Positions 1 through 8,299 of a stretch of 59,089 nt of DNA are shown here, piece after piece; positions within the stretch are counted from its first letter, which is position 1, and each line of letters opens with the position of its first letter. The DNA is taken from assembly GCF_001411475.1 (NCBI RefSeq), contig NZ_LLWH01000068.1:1-59089 (forward strand). The letters are read 5' to 3'. The position numbers and the translations under genes were made by a program. This DNA comes from Pseudomonas endophytica (GTDB taxonomy: Bacteria > Pseudomonadota > Gammaproteobacteria > Pseudomonadales > Pseudomonadaceae). Under the pieces are notes generated by a model that was given only the letters and a program-made list of their open reading frames with translations, was not told the origin of the DNA and searched no databases.

Positions 1-277
1 GCAGCGTATTCAGCAAACCTATAAGGAAAACCCGCGCATAGCTGTCGGACTCGGTGTAATCAATTAAATGCTGCGCAATACCAAACCCGGCACTGCGCTC
101 CAGAAAGTCGAACCCCGAGGTAATCCCCCGGTGTTGCAGGTTGGTCTGAGTGTTGTGGAACAAATACCAACCGACGAACACCACCAACGCAACGGTGATG
201 ATCTGAAATACCCACGCACGCACTCTAGGATCGCTGAGACTGAGGTTCTGTTTAGGAACGCTGTAGTGATTGAGCAT
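1..277 (-). CDS. aapQ: Amino-acid ABC transporter permease, N-terminal part (AapQ-like)
   Basis: This is the start of an inner-membrane permease for general L-amino-acid uptake; the rest lies beyond the left edge. The translation begins MLNHYSVPKQNLSLSDPRVR, then has a first membrane segment around residues 22-38, then the stretch LQHRGITSGFDFLERSAGFG. That stretch is typical of the AapQ/YhdX family and comes before its transport domain. The ATG at 277 is preceded by a purine-rich GAGAG. It lies 71 bp downstream of aapJ on the same strand, the usual binding-protein then permease order. The aapM and aapP genes should follow outside the window. Confidence 0.9.
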   Translation of the reverse strand, partial: MLNHYSVPKQNLSLSDPRVRAWVFQIITVALVVFVGWYLFHNTQTNLQHRGITSGFDFLERSAGFGIAQHLIDYTESDSYARVFLIGLLNTL

Positions 278-308
278 GAAATCTCTCGCAAAGAATGGAA
301 TAGACCAT

Positions 309-332
309 CAGCCAACGGTTGCCCGTCGGCTG
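309..332 (-). promoter_or_regulatory. Intercistronic hairpin between aapJ and aapQ
   Basis: A 10-bp inverted repeat with one mismatch (CAGCCAACGG and CCGTCGGCTG) around a 4-nt loop lies just after the aapJ stop. There is no T-tract, so it is not a classical terminator. In binding-protein transporters such hairpins often protect the upstream message and lower permease expression; that role is inferred here. Confidence 0.5.
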
Positions 333-348
333 ACAGACCCGTCAACGA

Positions 349-1380
349 TCAGCGCACGGGGGGTGCGTATTGAATGCCGCCGTTGTTCCATAGCGCGTTC
401 ATGCCACGGTCGATTTGCAGCGGGCTGCTCTTACCGAGGTTTTTTTCGAACACTTCACCGTAGTTGCCCACTTGCTTAACGATTTGTACGACCCAGTCCT
501 TCCTCAGTTTCAGGTCTTTGCCGTATTCGCCATCAGCGCCCAGCAAGCGGGCTACGTCCGGGTTTTTGGTGGTCTTGGCTTGATCTTCAACATTTTGCGA
601 GGTGATACCGGCTTCTTCAGCATTGAGAAGGGCGAAGCCCACCCAGCGCACGATCGCCAGCCACTCGTCGTCGCCGTTACGCACCATGGCACCCAGCGGC
701 TCTTTGGAAATGGTTTCTGGCAAGACCACGTAGTCCTCTGGGTTGGCGAGCTTGCTGCGTTGCGCGTAGAGCTGGGATTTGTCGGAGGACAGTACATCGC
801 AACGTCCACTCTCAAGGGACTTGGCGCTTTCATCGGAGGTGTCGAACGTGATCGGAGCGTACTTCAGGTTGTTGGCTCGAAAGTAATCGGAAACGTTCAG
901 CTCCGTGGTTGTCCCGGCCATAATGCAAATAGTCGCGCCATCCAGCTCTTTGGCGCTTTTGACGCCCAGCTTGTGGTTAACCAAGAAGCCAACGCCATCG
1001 TAGTAAGTGACGAAGCCCGGAAATTTCATGCCCATGCCCGCATCACGGGAACTGGTCCAGGTGGTGTTGCGCGACAGAATGTCGACTTCGCCAGACTGAA
1101 GGGCGATGAAGCGCTCTTTGGCATTCAATTGGCTAAATTTGACTTTGCTGGCATCACCCAACACGGCTGCGGCCACCGCGCGACAGAAGTCAGCATCAAT
1201 CCCGAGGATCTTGCCTTTGGCATCCGGAACCGAGAAACCGGGTAACCCATCGGAAACACCGCAGTGAATCATGCCTTTCTTCTGTATGGCGTCCAGTGTG
1301 GAGCCTGCAAAGACGTGACTGCTAAGGCAGGTCATGGAAACCAGAGAGAAGGCAAGCCAAGTACGTTTGGACAAAATCAT
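349..1380 (-). CDS. aapJ: Amino-acid ABC transporter periplasmic substrate-binding protein
   Basis: The 343-residue periplasmic solute-binding protein captures amino acids for the AapQMP permease. A Sec signal peptide fills about residues 1-25 (hydrophobic WLAFSLVSMTCLSSHVFA, cleaved after FAG). The mature part has family-3 binding-protein signatures: IHCGVSDGLPGFS near residue 40, GIDADFCRAVAAAVLGD for the first ligand lobe, and a region ending in NRT-type residues at SRNTTWTSSRD. Length is normal for AapJ/BztA. A GAGGT ribosome-binding site precedes the ATG. It starts the operon that continues into aapQ. The family prefers glutamate, glutamine and aspartate or has broad L-amino-acid range; the exact substrate cannot be read from the sequence. 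Confidence 0.92.
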   Translation of the reverse strand: MILSKRTWLAFSLVSMTCLSSHVFAGSTLDAIQKKGMIHCGVSDGLPGFSVPDAKGKILGIDADFCRAVAAAVLGDASKVKFSQLNAKERFIALQSGEVDILSRNTTWTSSRDAGMGMKFPGFVTYYDGVGFLVNHKLGVKSAKELDGATICIMAGTTTELNVSDYFRANNLKYAPITFDTSDESAKSLESGRCDVLSSDKSQLYAQRSKLANPEDYVVLPETISKEPLGAMVRNGDDEWLAIVRWVGFALLNAEEAGITSQNVEDQAKTTKNPDVARLLGADGEYGKDLKLRKDWVVQIVKQVGNYGEVFEKNLGKSSPLQIDRGMNALWNNGGIQYAPPVR

Positions 1381-1535
1381 TCCAATACCTCAAGTTATAG
1401 TTCGTTGTTGTTTTTATCAGACGCTTGAGTGTCGACGAGTAGGCGCGCAAAGGTGATAGGGCATAAGTTATTTCCTAAGTCCTAGTACGTTAAGTGCCTC
1501 GCTGACAGTGTTAAACGGTGCCGCAGTACAGATAA

Positions 1536-3650
1536 TTAAGCGCTACTTTTATTAAAGTAAACGCCAGAAGCGTTAGATGTTTTTGTGTGGAGAAGTTCTT
1601 GGACTAAAGAAGCCCAAACTAATCCCTGTGTTGTCCCTCCCGCATAAGTGGCCCCCGCGGCAATTCGATTAAATGCGCACCAGTGAACAATTGATAATCC
1701 ATCTAAAGTGCCGGGGCGAGCGCAGTCGATTATTGTTAAGTTGCCCTGCTCAATGGCTCGGTTGTAAGACCTTGGGAAGTGTCGTGCTATCGCCGCCAAA
1801 CAAGCCGCGAGTACTTGGTCCTTATAGGCCGGTGCTGAATCTGGCGGAACTTGACCGCCAGAGACAAGAATGTCATTTCCGTCTAGGCGGCAATTCATGA
1901 CCCCGATGGGCAGGTCGTACTGAAGTTTGAACCCACGCAAGTTAGCACCTTCATAGCCCACCGCACTCAGCTTGAAAAACCAGCCCATGATCGGGATCAC
2001 GTTAGGTTGTTCTACGCCCATGGCAGTGACCACAAAGTGCTTTTTACTGAGTTCGGTAATGTGGGCCCGGCTTAGATGCTCGGGCACGAACTGAATACCT
2101 GCGCGCTGCAACAGCGTCACTAACGCTGCCATTAATGTGCGGAACTCCAAGTCGTAGCCCGATACCTCAATCGCGCGATCCATCCCCGTCACGCCATACC
2201 TTGCCTGCACTTGTTGTTGACTGATCTCTAGGGGCTCAGCCCCCGGCTTACCGCTCGGCCATGGCCGCTTTTCGATAGCGCGTTGCTCTTGGATCGCGGC
2301 GTCTATGTCATTGGCATGCTCCCTGTAAGCGCGAACGATGCCCTTTTTGGCGAAGGGTTTTAAGGATGGATTGTCGATTAAAAGTTTTTCAAATAACTCT
2401 ATGCCTGCGCGGTTGCACTCAACGGCCAAAGACTGATTGGCAGGAAACAGGTGGGGGTTGTGCTGTGGCTTCGCAGCCGTCTCTGTGGCAGACAGATGGC
2501 GCATGTTCACAGGCTTATGGCTGGCGCCATCGCTCTCCTGATCCTTGCCGTAGACCGTGACGTGGTAGTTCGCCAAACGACACATCAGCGCTTGTAACAG
2601 GCCATTGATACCTCTGCCGATGATCGACACATGAGGTGCGCCAGCCTCTGGCGGTTCACAAGGAATCGTCAACGATTGCGCAAGTTTGCGCCTCACAAGA
2701 CTGCGCAGCGCCACCAGGCTTAGTTGGACTGAGACGGCATAATCCAAGTCGTGATGACAGGCTTGGGTAGTGGCTGCCTGTGTTGTCAGCATCGCGGGCT
2801 TGCACCACGTGGCAGCGCTGCAGCCTAGGGTTTGAGTGCGCAGACGAAATGCATCCAAGGTGCTTGGCCCGTAGTCCAAAACAAGCTGGATGCCTTTAGT
2901 GATCGCCAGTGCTCGTAATGCGTCATCGCTAAAAACATCTGGTTTGGCGACACAGACCAAACGAGCCTGTCTGTGCATCGACGCAATAAGCTTCTGATCA
3001 AGGCGATGATCGGTGTCTTTATTCAGGGGTAAGCAGATAGCGAGTGCACAGGCGCCTTGCAGGGCATCTTGCCAGTCCACGACAAATGACACTCTGCTGT
3101 CGCAAAAGACTTTGTCCAGAGGACCCTGCGCATGACCGTATTGAACTAACACCTTGATTCGAATTTCAGGGTCTTGTGCCAGCAGCAACTTAACCAGCGC
3201 TTTTCCCACATTGCCAAATCCCAGTACGCAAACATCGTGGGGGAGGGAGCCATCCGCTAACGTTAACCAGTGCGCGATAAAGGCAGCCACATGCGGGGCG
3301 TTGACCCCTGGTGTATGGGTGACTCGAATGTGGTTGGGTTCACACAAGTCCAGTCGCACCTTATCTAAGCTTGAGCCTCTGCGAACCAGAAAGAGGTCTC
3401 CAAATGGGTGGGATAGGCGCCATTGGTTAATAACCTCTTCATCTATAGCTTGGTCGCCGACAACAAGGGTTGAAGGACGCAGAAGCCCAATCTGTATGAG
3501 CAACGTTTGCTTGGTTAATGTGGGGGGAAGAAAAACAATATTACGCGGTGCATGTGTTTTCCAACTGTCTGACGCCGGTGCGATATGTAAGATATTTTCG
3601 GACGTGGCTATTAATGATGCAGCAACAGGCGGAACGCAAGAGAGCCTCAT
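1536..3650 (-). CDS. Fusion of D-2-hydroxyacid-dehydrogenase-like and FAD amine-oxidase-like domains
   Basis: A 704-residue protein with two dinucleotide-binding domains. Residues about 60-330 resemble D-2-hydroxyacid dehydrogenases: HTPGVNAPHVAAF near 112-124 matches the NNAPxVA region, CVLGFGNVGKALVKLL near 141-156 is the NAD-binding fold, and CLPLNKDTDH near 208-217 resembles the family's LPLTxxT loop. Residues about 345-700 begin with a second glycine motif, VSIIGRGINGLLQAL, and continue as a DAO-type FAD oxidoreductase with a C-terminal GATYAGGTTQGLVW. A GGAG site precedes the ATG. Such a fusion could oxidise an amino or hydroxy acid in two steps, but the substrate is unknown. Its place beside aapJ may be coincidental. 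I do not recognise a named member. Confidence 0.7.
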   Translation of the reverse strand: MRLSCVPPVAASLIATSENILHIAPASDSWKTHAPRNIVFLPPTLTKQTLLIQIGLLRPSTLVVGDQAIDEEVINQWRLSHPFGDLFLVRRGSSLDKVRLDLCEPNHIRVTHTPGVNAPHVAAFIAHWLTLADGSLPHDVCVLGFGNVGKALVKLLLAQDPEIRIKVLVQYGHAQGPLDKVFCDSRVSFVVDWQDALQGACALAICLPLNKDTDHRLDQKLIASMHRQARLVCVAKPDVFSDDALRALAITKGIQLVLDYGPSTLDAFRLRTQTLGCSAATWCKPAMLTTQAATTQACHHDLDYAVSVQLSLVALRSLVRRKLAQSLTIPCEPPEAGAPHVSIIGRGINGLLQALMCRLANYHVTVYGKDQESDGASHKPVNMRHLSATETAAKPQHNPHLFPANQSLAVECNRAGIELFEKLLIDNPSLKPFAKKGIVRAYREHANDIDAAIQEQRAIEKRPWPSGKPGAEPLEISQQQVQARYGVTGMDRAIEVSGYDLEFRTLMAALVTLLQRAGIQFVPEHLSRAHITELSKKHFVVTAMGVEQPNVIPIMGWFFKLSAVGYEGANLRGFKLQYDLPIGVMNCRLDGNDILVSGGQVPPDSAPAYKDQVLAACLAAIARHFPRSYNRAIEQGNLTIIDCARPGTLDGLSIVHWCAFNRIAAGATYAGGTTQGLVWASLVQELLHTKTSNASGVYFNKSSA

Positions 3651-4053
3651 AGCAATATCTCCAACAATGTTGATCTGCTAATGCCTCACGCAGAAGCATT
3701 AAATAAAGTTGGGGTCTACGAAAACAGGCTTGAACTTTATTCGCGACAGGTCGTGTTGTTTGAATTGATTGCTTTAAACGTTAAATAGGTCGGGTGTGGG
3801 CTGTCAGTCGCGGCCGTGGCACGCCAGAGAGTTAAGGAGGTCTTTAGAATATTCATTATTGAGTCCTTAGGTTTAAGTTGGGTGCCTATTTACCTGTGCA
3901 ACGCTAGCAGTAACTAGCATCAAGGTATGTAGGACGCTTCCTAAATTTCAAGATTGCTTTATTTAGGGTGGAGGAGAGTTGGCTAAAACTTGGCCACAGA
4001 CGCCCACGATTGGGGCGTTGCTGGAGGCGCTGGTAGCGGGTCTGATACCGGGG
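3651..4053. other. Intergenic region, no gene seen
   Basis: I see no convincing gene in these 403 bp. A perfect Shine-Dalgarno-like TAAGGAGGT occurs near 3834, but no ATG or GTG follows at a usable distance. A small inverted repeat, GCTAG with CTAGC, lies near 3904-3918. The region probably holds the promoter of the 704-residue gene on its left side. Confidence 0.4.
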
Positions 4054-4506
4054 TTATAGCGGCAGTACGCGGTTATTGATGACGTTTTTCATCACCAGCG
4101 TCGACACCAGCCGCTGTACGTTGGGCAATGAGGTGAGGTGTTCATCATAAAGTCGTTGGAAGGCCGGTAAGTCCTTGGTGATCACTTGCAGCAGATAGTC
4201 CGGGTCGCCGAACAGCCGTTGCGCTTCGATGATCTGCGGGATCTGCGGCAGCGCCGCCTCAAAGTCAGCGATGGCTTGGCGGGTCACTTCGCGCAAGGTA
4301 ACGAACACAATGGCTGAAAAGCTCAAGCCCAGTTCTTTCGGCGCGAGCAAGGCGCGATAGCCAAGTATGACGCCAGACTCTTCAAGCGCACGTACCCGTC
4401 GATGGCACGGCGAGAGGCTCAGCCCCACGCGTTCTGCCAGCTCGGTGAGAGACAAGCGGCCATCGGCATGCAGCTCAGCAAGAATCTTGCGGTCTATACG
4501 ATCCAT
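4054..4506 (-). CDS. Lrp/AsnC-family transcriptional regulator
   Basis: The 150-residue DNA-binding regulator has the standard Lrp layout. An N-terminal helix-turn-helix fills residues 1-50 (MDRIDRKILAELHADGRLSL, then LAERVGLSLSPCHRRVRALE). A C-terminal RAM/ligand domain follows, with the motif FGDPDYLLQVITKDL near 100-114. Length and domain order are full. It is divergent from the LysE/RhtB exporter across 147 bp, the classic arrangement in which an Lrp-type sensor controls an amino-acid exporter such as LysE, BrnFE or LeuE. The effector is probably an amino acid and control of the neighbour is inferred. Confidence 0.93.
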   Translation of the reverse strand: MDRIDRKILAELHADGRLSLTELAERVGLSLSPCHRRVRALEESGVILGYRALLAPKELGLSFSAIVFVTLREVTRQAIADFEAALPQIPQIIEAQRLFGDPDYLLQVITKDLPAFQRLYDEHLTSLPNVQRLVSTLVMKNVINNRVLPL

Positions 4507-4653
4507 TAGGTAGAACCTTCTAGTTTGAGAGTGCTATAGAGGTATAAACGAAAGATAATCCTATCAGGATTTACTTATTCTTCTACTGGCTGCTAACGCA
4601 TTGAAACGGCGTCCTGCACACCCCTCCCAGCTCAATGTAGAAGGTAGAAACCT

Positions 4654-5274
4654 GTGACTCTCAGTGTGTTAGCCGCTTTTTGGGCGGTGTCGTTTTTATT
4701 CATCATCACCCCCGGCGCCGACTGGGCCTACGCCATTTCGGCGGGTATGCGTGGGCGGCTGGTAACACCTGCGGTGGCGGGTTTGCTCTCGGGGCACTTG
4801 TTGGCAACGGTGATTGTGGCAGCGGGTGTCGGCGGATTAGTGGCCAGCAACCCGATGATCCTGCGGGTGATGACCATCGCTGGCGCCGGGTATTTGCTCT
4901 GGCTGGGAGTCAGCATGATCCGCCACCCCTCAACGCCTGAGTCGGCGTTGGGGCAAGTTGCCGATTCAGGGCTACGCTGGGCTTGGAAGGGCTTTTGCGT
5001 CAGCGGGTTGAACCCAAAGGTCTTTTTGCTGTTTTTGGCGTTGTTGCCGCAGTTCACCGACCCGCTGTCTGTGTGGCCGATTCCGGCGCAAATCGTCGCC
5101 TTGGGCGCACTGCATGCGTTCAGTTGTGGCGTGGTGTATCTGCTGGTTGGCTTCGGCGCCAAAGCCGTTTTACAAACGCGTCCTGCTGCAGCGCAAATCG
5201 TCAGCCGTGTGTCGGGTGTCATCATGATCGTCATTGCAGTGGTATTGCTGGCCGAGCAAATGCTGCACGTTTAG
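4654..5274 (+). CDS. LysE/RhtB-family amino-acid exporter
   Basis: A 206-residue inner-membrane exporter with about six hydrophobic segments. The LysE/RhtB signature is clear: FIITPGADWAYAISAGMRG at residues 16-34, LLWLGVSMIR near 81-90, and GFCVSGLNPKVFLLFLALLP near 112-131. The family exports amino acids or their analogues by proton exchange. Translation appears to start at GTG 4654, giving MTLSVLAAFWAVSFLF. It is divergent from the Lrp-type regulator, which probably controls it. The substrate cannot be assigned, since RhtB, LeuE and ThrE-like members differ only subtly. Confidence 0.93.
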   Translation: MTLSVLAAFWAVSFLFIITPGADWAYAISAGMRGRLVTPAVAGLLSGHLLATVIVAAGVGGLVASNPMILRVMTIAGAGYLLWLGVSMIRHPSTPESALGQVADSGLRWAWKGFCVSGLNPKVFLLFLALLPQFTDPLSVWPIPAQIVALGALHAFSCGVVYLLVGFGAKAVLQTRPAAAQIVSRVSGVIMIVIAVVLLAEQMLHV

Positions 5275-5322
5275 CGTTGAAGCGAGTCCGAGACTTAACC
5301 CATCTACATCTAGGAGCAGAAC

Positions 5323-5871
5323 GTGAGTGAGACGGATACCTCGCCGCACGCGGTGATCGAATTTTGGAAGCAAGCCGGGCCTAAATACTGGTTTGCCAAG
5401 GACGAAGCCTTTGATAAACGGTTTCGTGAGACGTTCTACACGGCTCATTTTAAAGCCGCCAAACGTGAGCTGGAGCCTTGGCTGAGCGAGGCCGAGAGCG
5501 CCCTGGCGTTGCTGTTGTTACTGGATCAATACCCGCGCAATGCCTTTCGCGGCACCGCGCATATGTTTGCCACCGACCCGTTGGCGCGATTTTATGCCCA
5601 CCAGGTGATTGAGGCTGGCCATGATCAACAGATCAACATGGCCCTGCGCGGGTTTTGTTATTTGCCCTTTGAGCATTCCGAAGATCCAAACGACCAGCGT
5701 CTGTCGTTGCAATTGCACGAGCAGCTTGAGCCCAAAGACACCCGCTGGGCCAAAGAACACGCAGACATTATTGAGCGCTTTGGGCGCTTCCCGCATCGCA
5801 ACGCGGTATTGGGCCGTGTTTCGTCCGAGCAAGAGCTCAGGTTTCTCAATGAAGGCGGTTTCGCCGGTTAG
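5323..5871 (+). CDS. DUF924 family protein
   Basis: The 182-residue soluble protein is a full-length DUF924 member. Markers are VIEFWKQAGPKYWFAKDEAFD near the N-terminus, the conserved LLLLDQYPRNAFRGTAHMFA around residues 66-85, and RFGRFPHRNAVLGR near 151-164. The family is all-helical and TPR-like with no established function. A GTG start at 5323 has TAGGAG upstream. It follows the exporter by 48 bp on the same strand, so co-transcription is possible. A 7-8-bp hairpin lies 30 bp after its stop. Confidence 0.88.
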   Translation: MSETDTSPHAVIEFWKQAGPKYWFAKDEAFDKRFRETFYTAHFKAAKRELEPWLSEAESALALLLLLDQYPRNAFRGTAHMFATDPLARFYAHQVIEAGHDQQINMALRGFCYLPFEHSEDPNDQRLSLQLHEQLEPKDTRWAKEHADIIERFGRFPHRNAVLGRVSSEQELRFLNEGGFAG

Positions 5872-5901
5872 CCCTGAGCGTTGCTCTTTACCTTGATTCA
5901 T

Positions 5902-5924
5902 CAGGGGCTTTTTGAAGGCCCCTG
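5902..5924. terminator. Weak hairpin after the DUF924 gene
   Basis: CAGGGGC pairs with GCCCCTG around a short loop, with no following T-tract on either strand. It may mark the end of the LysE-DUF924 transcript, but the call is weak. Confidence 0.3.
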
Positions 5925-6028
5925 TCATCGCTAACGATCGAAAGAAATGATCTGGGTCTCGTGAACGGTTTTCGGGCTGAGCTATATTGGCGCCTGTCTG
6001 AACACCTTGACCTGATGCGGAGTTAACG

Positions 6029-6418
6029 ATGAAGTACCGAGCCTTACTGACCCTTCTTCTGACGCTCAATGCTGGGCTGTTAAGTATTGAGGCTGTGGCG
6101 GCGGGCGACGCAGAGGCGGGCGGAAAGTTGTACAGCAAAACCTGTGGCGGCTGTCACAGCATTGGCGAAAACGCCCGCAGCGGCTTTGGCCCGCACTTAA
6201 ATGGTGTGATTGGCCGACACGCCGGGAGTTTGCCCAATTACCAATACTCGCAGGCCATGAAAGACTCCGGCGTGGTGTGGACCCCTGAAATGCTCGCTGC
6301 CTATATCGAAGCGCCGAAAAAAGTCGTCAAAGGCACCCGCATGATTTTCTGGGGCATCAGCGACCCTGAGAAAATCGCCAACTTGCTGGCCTACATCGAA
6401 ACCTTTAACGACCAGTGA
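6029..6418 (+). CDS. Small class I c-type cytochrome
   Basis: The 129-residue protein begins with a signal peptide (LLTLLLTLNAGLLSIEAVAA, cleaved near residue 25), so it acts in the periplasm. The haem-binding motif CGGCH lies at residues 39-43, and the likely distal methionine ligand is in KGTRMIFWG near residue 110. This layout matches soluble cytochrome c2/c550-type electron carriers. It stands alone, with decayed DNA downstream, so its redox partner is unknown. The ATG follows a GGAG at proper spacing. Confidence 0.93.
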   Translation: MKYRALLTLLLTLNAGLLSIEAVAAGDAEAGGKLYSKTCGGCHSIGENARSGFGPHLNGVIGRHAGSLPNYQYSQAMKDSGVVWTPEMLAAYIEAPKKVVKGTRMIFWGISDPEKIANLLAYIETFNDQ

Positions 6419-6480
6419 TCAGACCAAGTTCACCGGTCAACTAACATGCGTACGGCTGCCACCCGCGCACGTCACAGTTA

Positions 6481-6752
6481 CTGAGCCGTGCCGCGGCCGA
6501 TCGTGCCCTTGATTACTACCTGCACAACCATAAGCCTCCACGGCCCGTGGATCTGGCCACGTATGCCATACCCGACAGCGTCAATTTAGAAGCGGTTTTG
6601 GCCCAGGCGTCAGACTTGTTGCGCGGCATGGTTGCTTCGGCGAGTGAGGCGGGGAATGGTTTGAGCGGCAATCAGCGCGATGTGGTGCTATCTATAGGGC
6701 ACTGGCCAAGACCTTTGTCGATACATCGCTGGACCGTCTGGTCACGCACTAA
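6481..6752 (+). pseudogene. Frameshifted DUF6124-family gene remnant
   Basis: The frame through 6487-6700 reads RAAADRALDYYL, then VDLATYAIPDSVNLEAVL, then ASDLLRGMVASASEAG. This is the pattern of Pseudomonas DUF6124 proteins, whose RALDYYL box is followed by a PD-x-E-x-LL stretch. Near 6698-6702 the frame breaks: adding one base restores ALAKTFVDTSLDRLVTH and a proper stop at 6752. The 5' end also lacks an in-frame start; the nearest ATG at 6446 is in another frame and stops early. It is therefore a dead copy. The function of DUF6124 is unknown. Confidence 0.6.
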
Positions 6753-6833
6753 ACGGCCCGCGCCTGAGTGCAAGCAGGCGCGTTAAGTATCTCGGTGTTC
6801 AAACCACGACTGCTTCAGAAAACCGTAATCCCA

Positions 6834-7805
6834 CTAAGTAGACTGTCGACGAATACGACCTGCATTGCCACGAGTGGAGGCAGGTGTCGGTCCAAATAAG
6901 TGGTGCGAGTCTCTGTAGAGCGGAGGACTAATGGCTCCTCTTGCTCGTAGCTCTCCAATTTCAACCCGCTGCGCATCGATTGTATTTAAGGCCCGTGTTA
7001 ACTCATCGTGAGCTGCTTGGGCTTGAGTGCCCATTTGATCCAATTGATGTTCTAGCTGCGCCCCGTGGCGCAGGAAAAACGGAGGCATGCTGTTCAAGTA
7101 GTCGTCTATAGAATTTCCTATTGCGATAGTTGCAACACCTATCGCCACGGCTTTGCGGCCCTCTGCACCACCTATATCTATCCCCCTGTCAATAGCAGCT
7201 CCACCGACCATGTAAAGAAGCTTGGGGCATGCGCGCGCTATGGTTTCTAAGGGATGATCCATAAATTCAAATAAAAATCTACCCGCTCGTCTCACTAAGA
7301 CGGTGATTAGAGCTTTTACAAAATGACCGGTTGGATCAGTTCTAAGTAATGGATTGCCGTTGCAATAAGCGTATGAATTAACCCCTCCTTTCCCAAACGG
7401 GCTCCAACTGTCCGGGCTATTAAAGCGCATCAATACCGGGTTAAACGCCCGATACCCATTGCCCAACACATAATGCCCCGTGACCGGTTCAGCGCGTTCG
7501 CCATTAAAACCCAACACACTTGACAGGCCGCTTTCAGCCGGGCGATGGCCATACACGTTATAAGCCATGGGCTGGATTTTATCGGGGTTTACCGTGTGCA
7601 AGACCGAACGCTGCAGGTCGGTGGCCAGCAGGTTGCTGACACCCGCCCCGCCCTCGGCCAACAAGTGATCCCCCACCTGAAACACACTGCGCTGCACCAC
7701 GCCCTGAATCTCGGTGGTCATGCGCGATCTGTTGTAAAAGCGCTGAATGCCTGCCGTTTGGATCAAGCGGTTCAGTGGGTCGTAGGTATAGAAGACTGTG
7801 GGCAT
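6834..7805 (-). CDS. Short RHS-repeat core protein with variable C-terminus
   Basis: This 323-residue protein is of the short Pseudomonas RHS class. It opens with YTYDPLNRLIQTAG, continues with ATDLQRSVLH and YNVYGHRPAESG, and has the RHS core near residues 120-160, seen as GNGYRAFNPVLMRFNSPDSW followed by FGKGGVNSYAYCNGNPL and DPTGH. After the core the C-terminal half, residues 162-323, is unlike the core. It has a hydrophobic stretch, KAVAIGVATIAIGN, and no toxin motif I can name. RHS C-termini are usually exchangeable toxins. No immunity gene is visible immediately downstream, so the tip may be inert or of another kind. Confidence 0.8.
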   Translation of the reverse strand: MPTVFYTYDPLNRLIQTAGIQRFYNRSRMTTEIQGVVQRSVFQVGDHLLAEGGAGVSNLLATDLQRSVLHTVNPDKIQPMAYNVYGHRPAESGLSSVLGFNGERAEPVTGHYVLGNGYRAFNPVLMRFNSPDSWSPFGKGGVNSYAYCNGNPLLRTDPTGHFVKALITVLVRRAGRFLFEFMDHPLETIARACPKLLYMVGGAAIDRGIDIGGAEGRKAVAIGVATIAIGNSIDDYLNSMPPFFLRHGAQLEHQLDQMGTQAQAAHDELTRALNTIDAQRVEIGELRARGAISPPLYRDSHHLFGPTPASTRGNAGRIRRQST

Positions 7806-7921
7806 GTTTGCGCTCGCCGTGTAAAGGGGTCAACACTTAGCTTGCATCGGCACGGCGCGGCTGCCTACTAGCAGATCTGCTAGGGTCTGTTCCCGCTTTG
7901 CACTAACCCATGGATCTATAA

Positions 7922-8084
7922 GAGCGAGCTCGTATTTGGAGAGACTTACCCAAGACATTCGGAGGCTGGAGTAAGTTCTACAAGCGCTTCAATGCGTAGT
8001 CCGCCTCAGGCAAGTGGCTCAAGGCATTTCAGTCGCTTGTGGCTGACCCGGATATGGAGTGGGTTTTCATTGGTGGTCGCTGGT
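7922..8084 (+). pseudogene. IS5-family transposase fragment
   Basis: Frame 7922 reads WRDLPKTFGGWSKFYKRFNA, then a stop, then SASGKWLKAFQSLVADPDME and WVFIGG. This is the conserved N-terminal block of IS5-family transposases (WRDLP, FGxW, VYxRFxxW, GxW, then the first catalytic-region DG). The tryptophan expected after FNA has become TAG, and the sequence loses similarity soon after WVFI. No catalytic DDE region remains. A possible left end (AGGGTCTGTTC) lies near 7880-7890, but no matching right repeat was found. Confidence 0.6.
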
Positions 8085-8189
8085 TGTACCTTTGTGATCG
8101 GTTTGCTGTGTTTGCCTGAAACGCGCTTCGATAAAGATGAGAGCGTTGAATTGGCTGATGATTCGATCAGGGTCGTGCCAGCGAAATAA
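8085..8189 (+). pseudogene. Possible 3' end of a lost membrane-transporter gene
   Basis: The frame ending at 8189 reads AGCTFVIGLLCLPETR and then a short charged tail. A last membrane helix ending in LPETR is a common end of major-facilitator transporters. There is no complete gene upstream, because the IS5-family fragment occupies that position. Reading it as a truncated transporter tail is an inference from a very short segment, and chance cannot be excluded. Confidence 0.25.
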
Positions 8190-8266
8190 CGTTTGAGGCG
8201 TTGCACCGCTAAGGTGTAGCGCCCACTCGACGGATCACCGTTGCTAGAGTTGTAACAATCTGCAAG

Positions 8267-8286
8267 AATTGAGAATCGTTTTCATT
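8267..8286 (+). promoter_or_regulatory. Fur box upstream of the ECF sigma gene
   Basis: The stretch AATTGAGAATCGTTTTCATT fits the Fur consensus of nested GATAAT-like hexamers. It ends 13 bp before the ATG of the sigma gene, where bound Fur would block transcription when iron is plentiful. Confidence 0.65.
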
Positions 8287-8299
8287 AAGTATTCTCGCA

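Noticed and set aside
7992..8189. A 65-codon plus-strand gene
   Set aside because: Its first half lies inside the IS5-family transposase fragment in another frame and it has no ribosome site. Only its end is listed, as a possible gene remnant.
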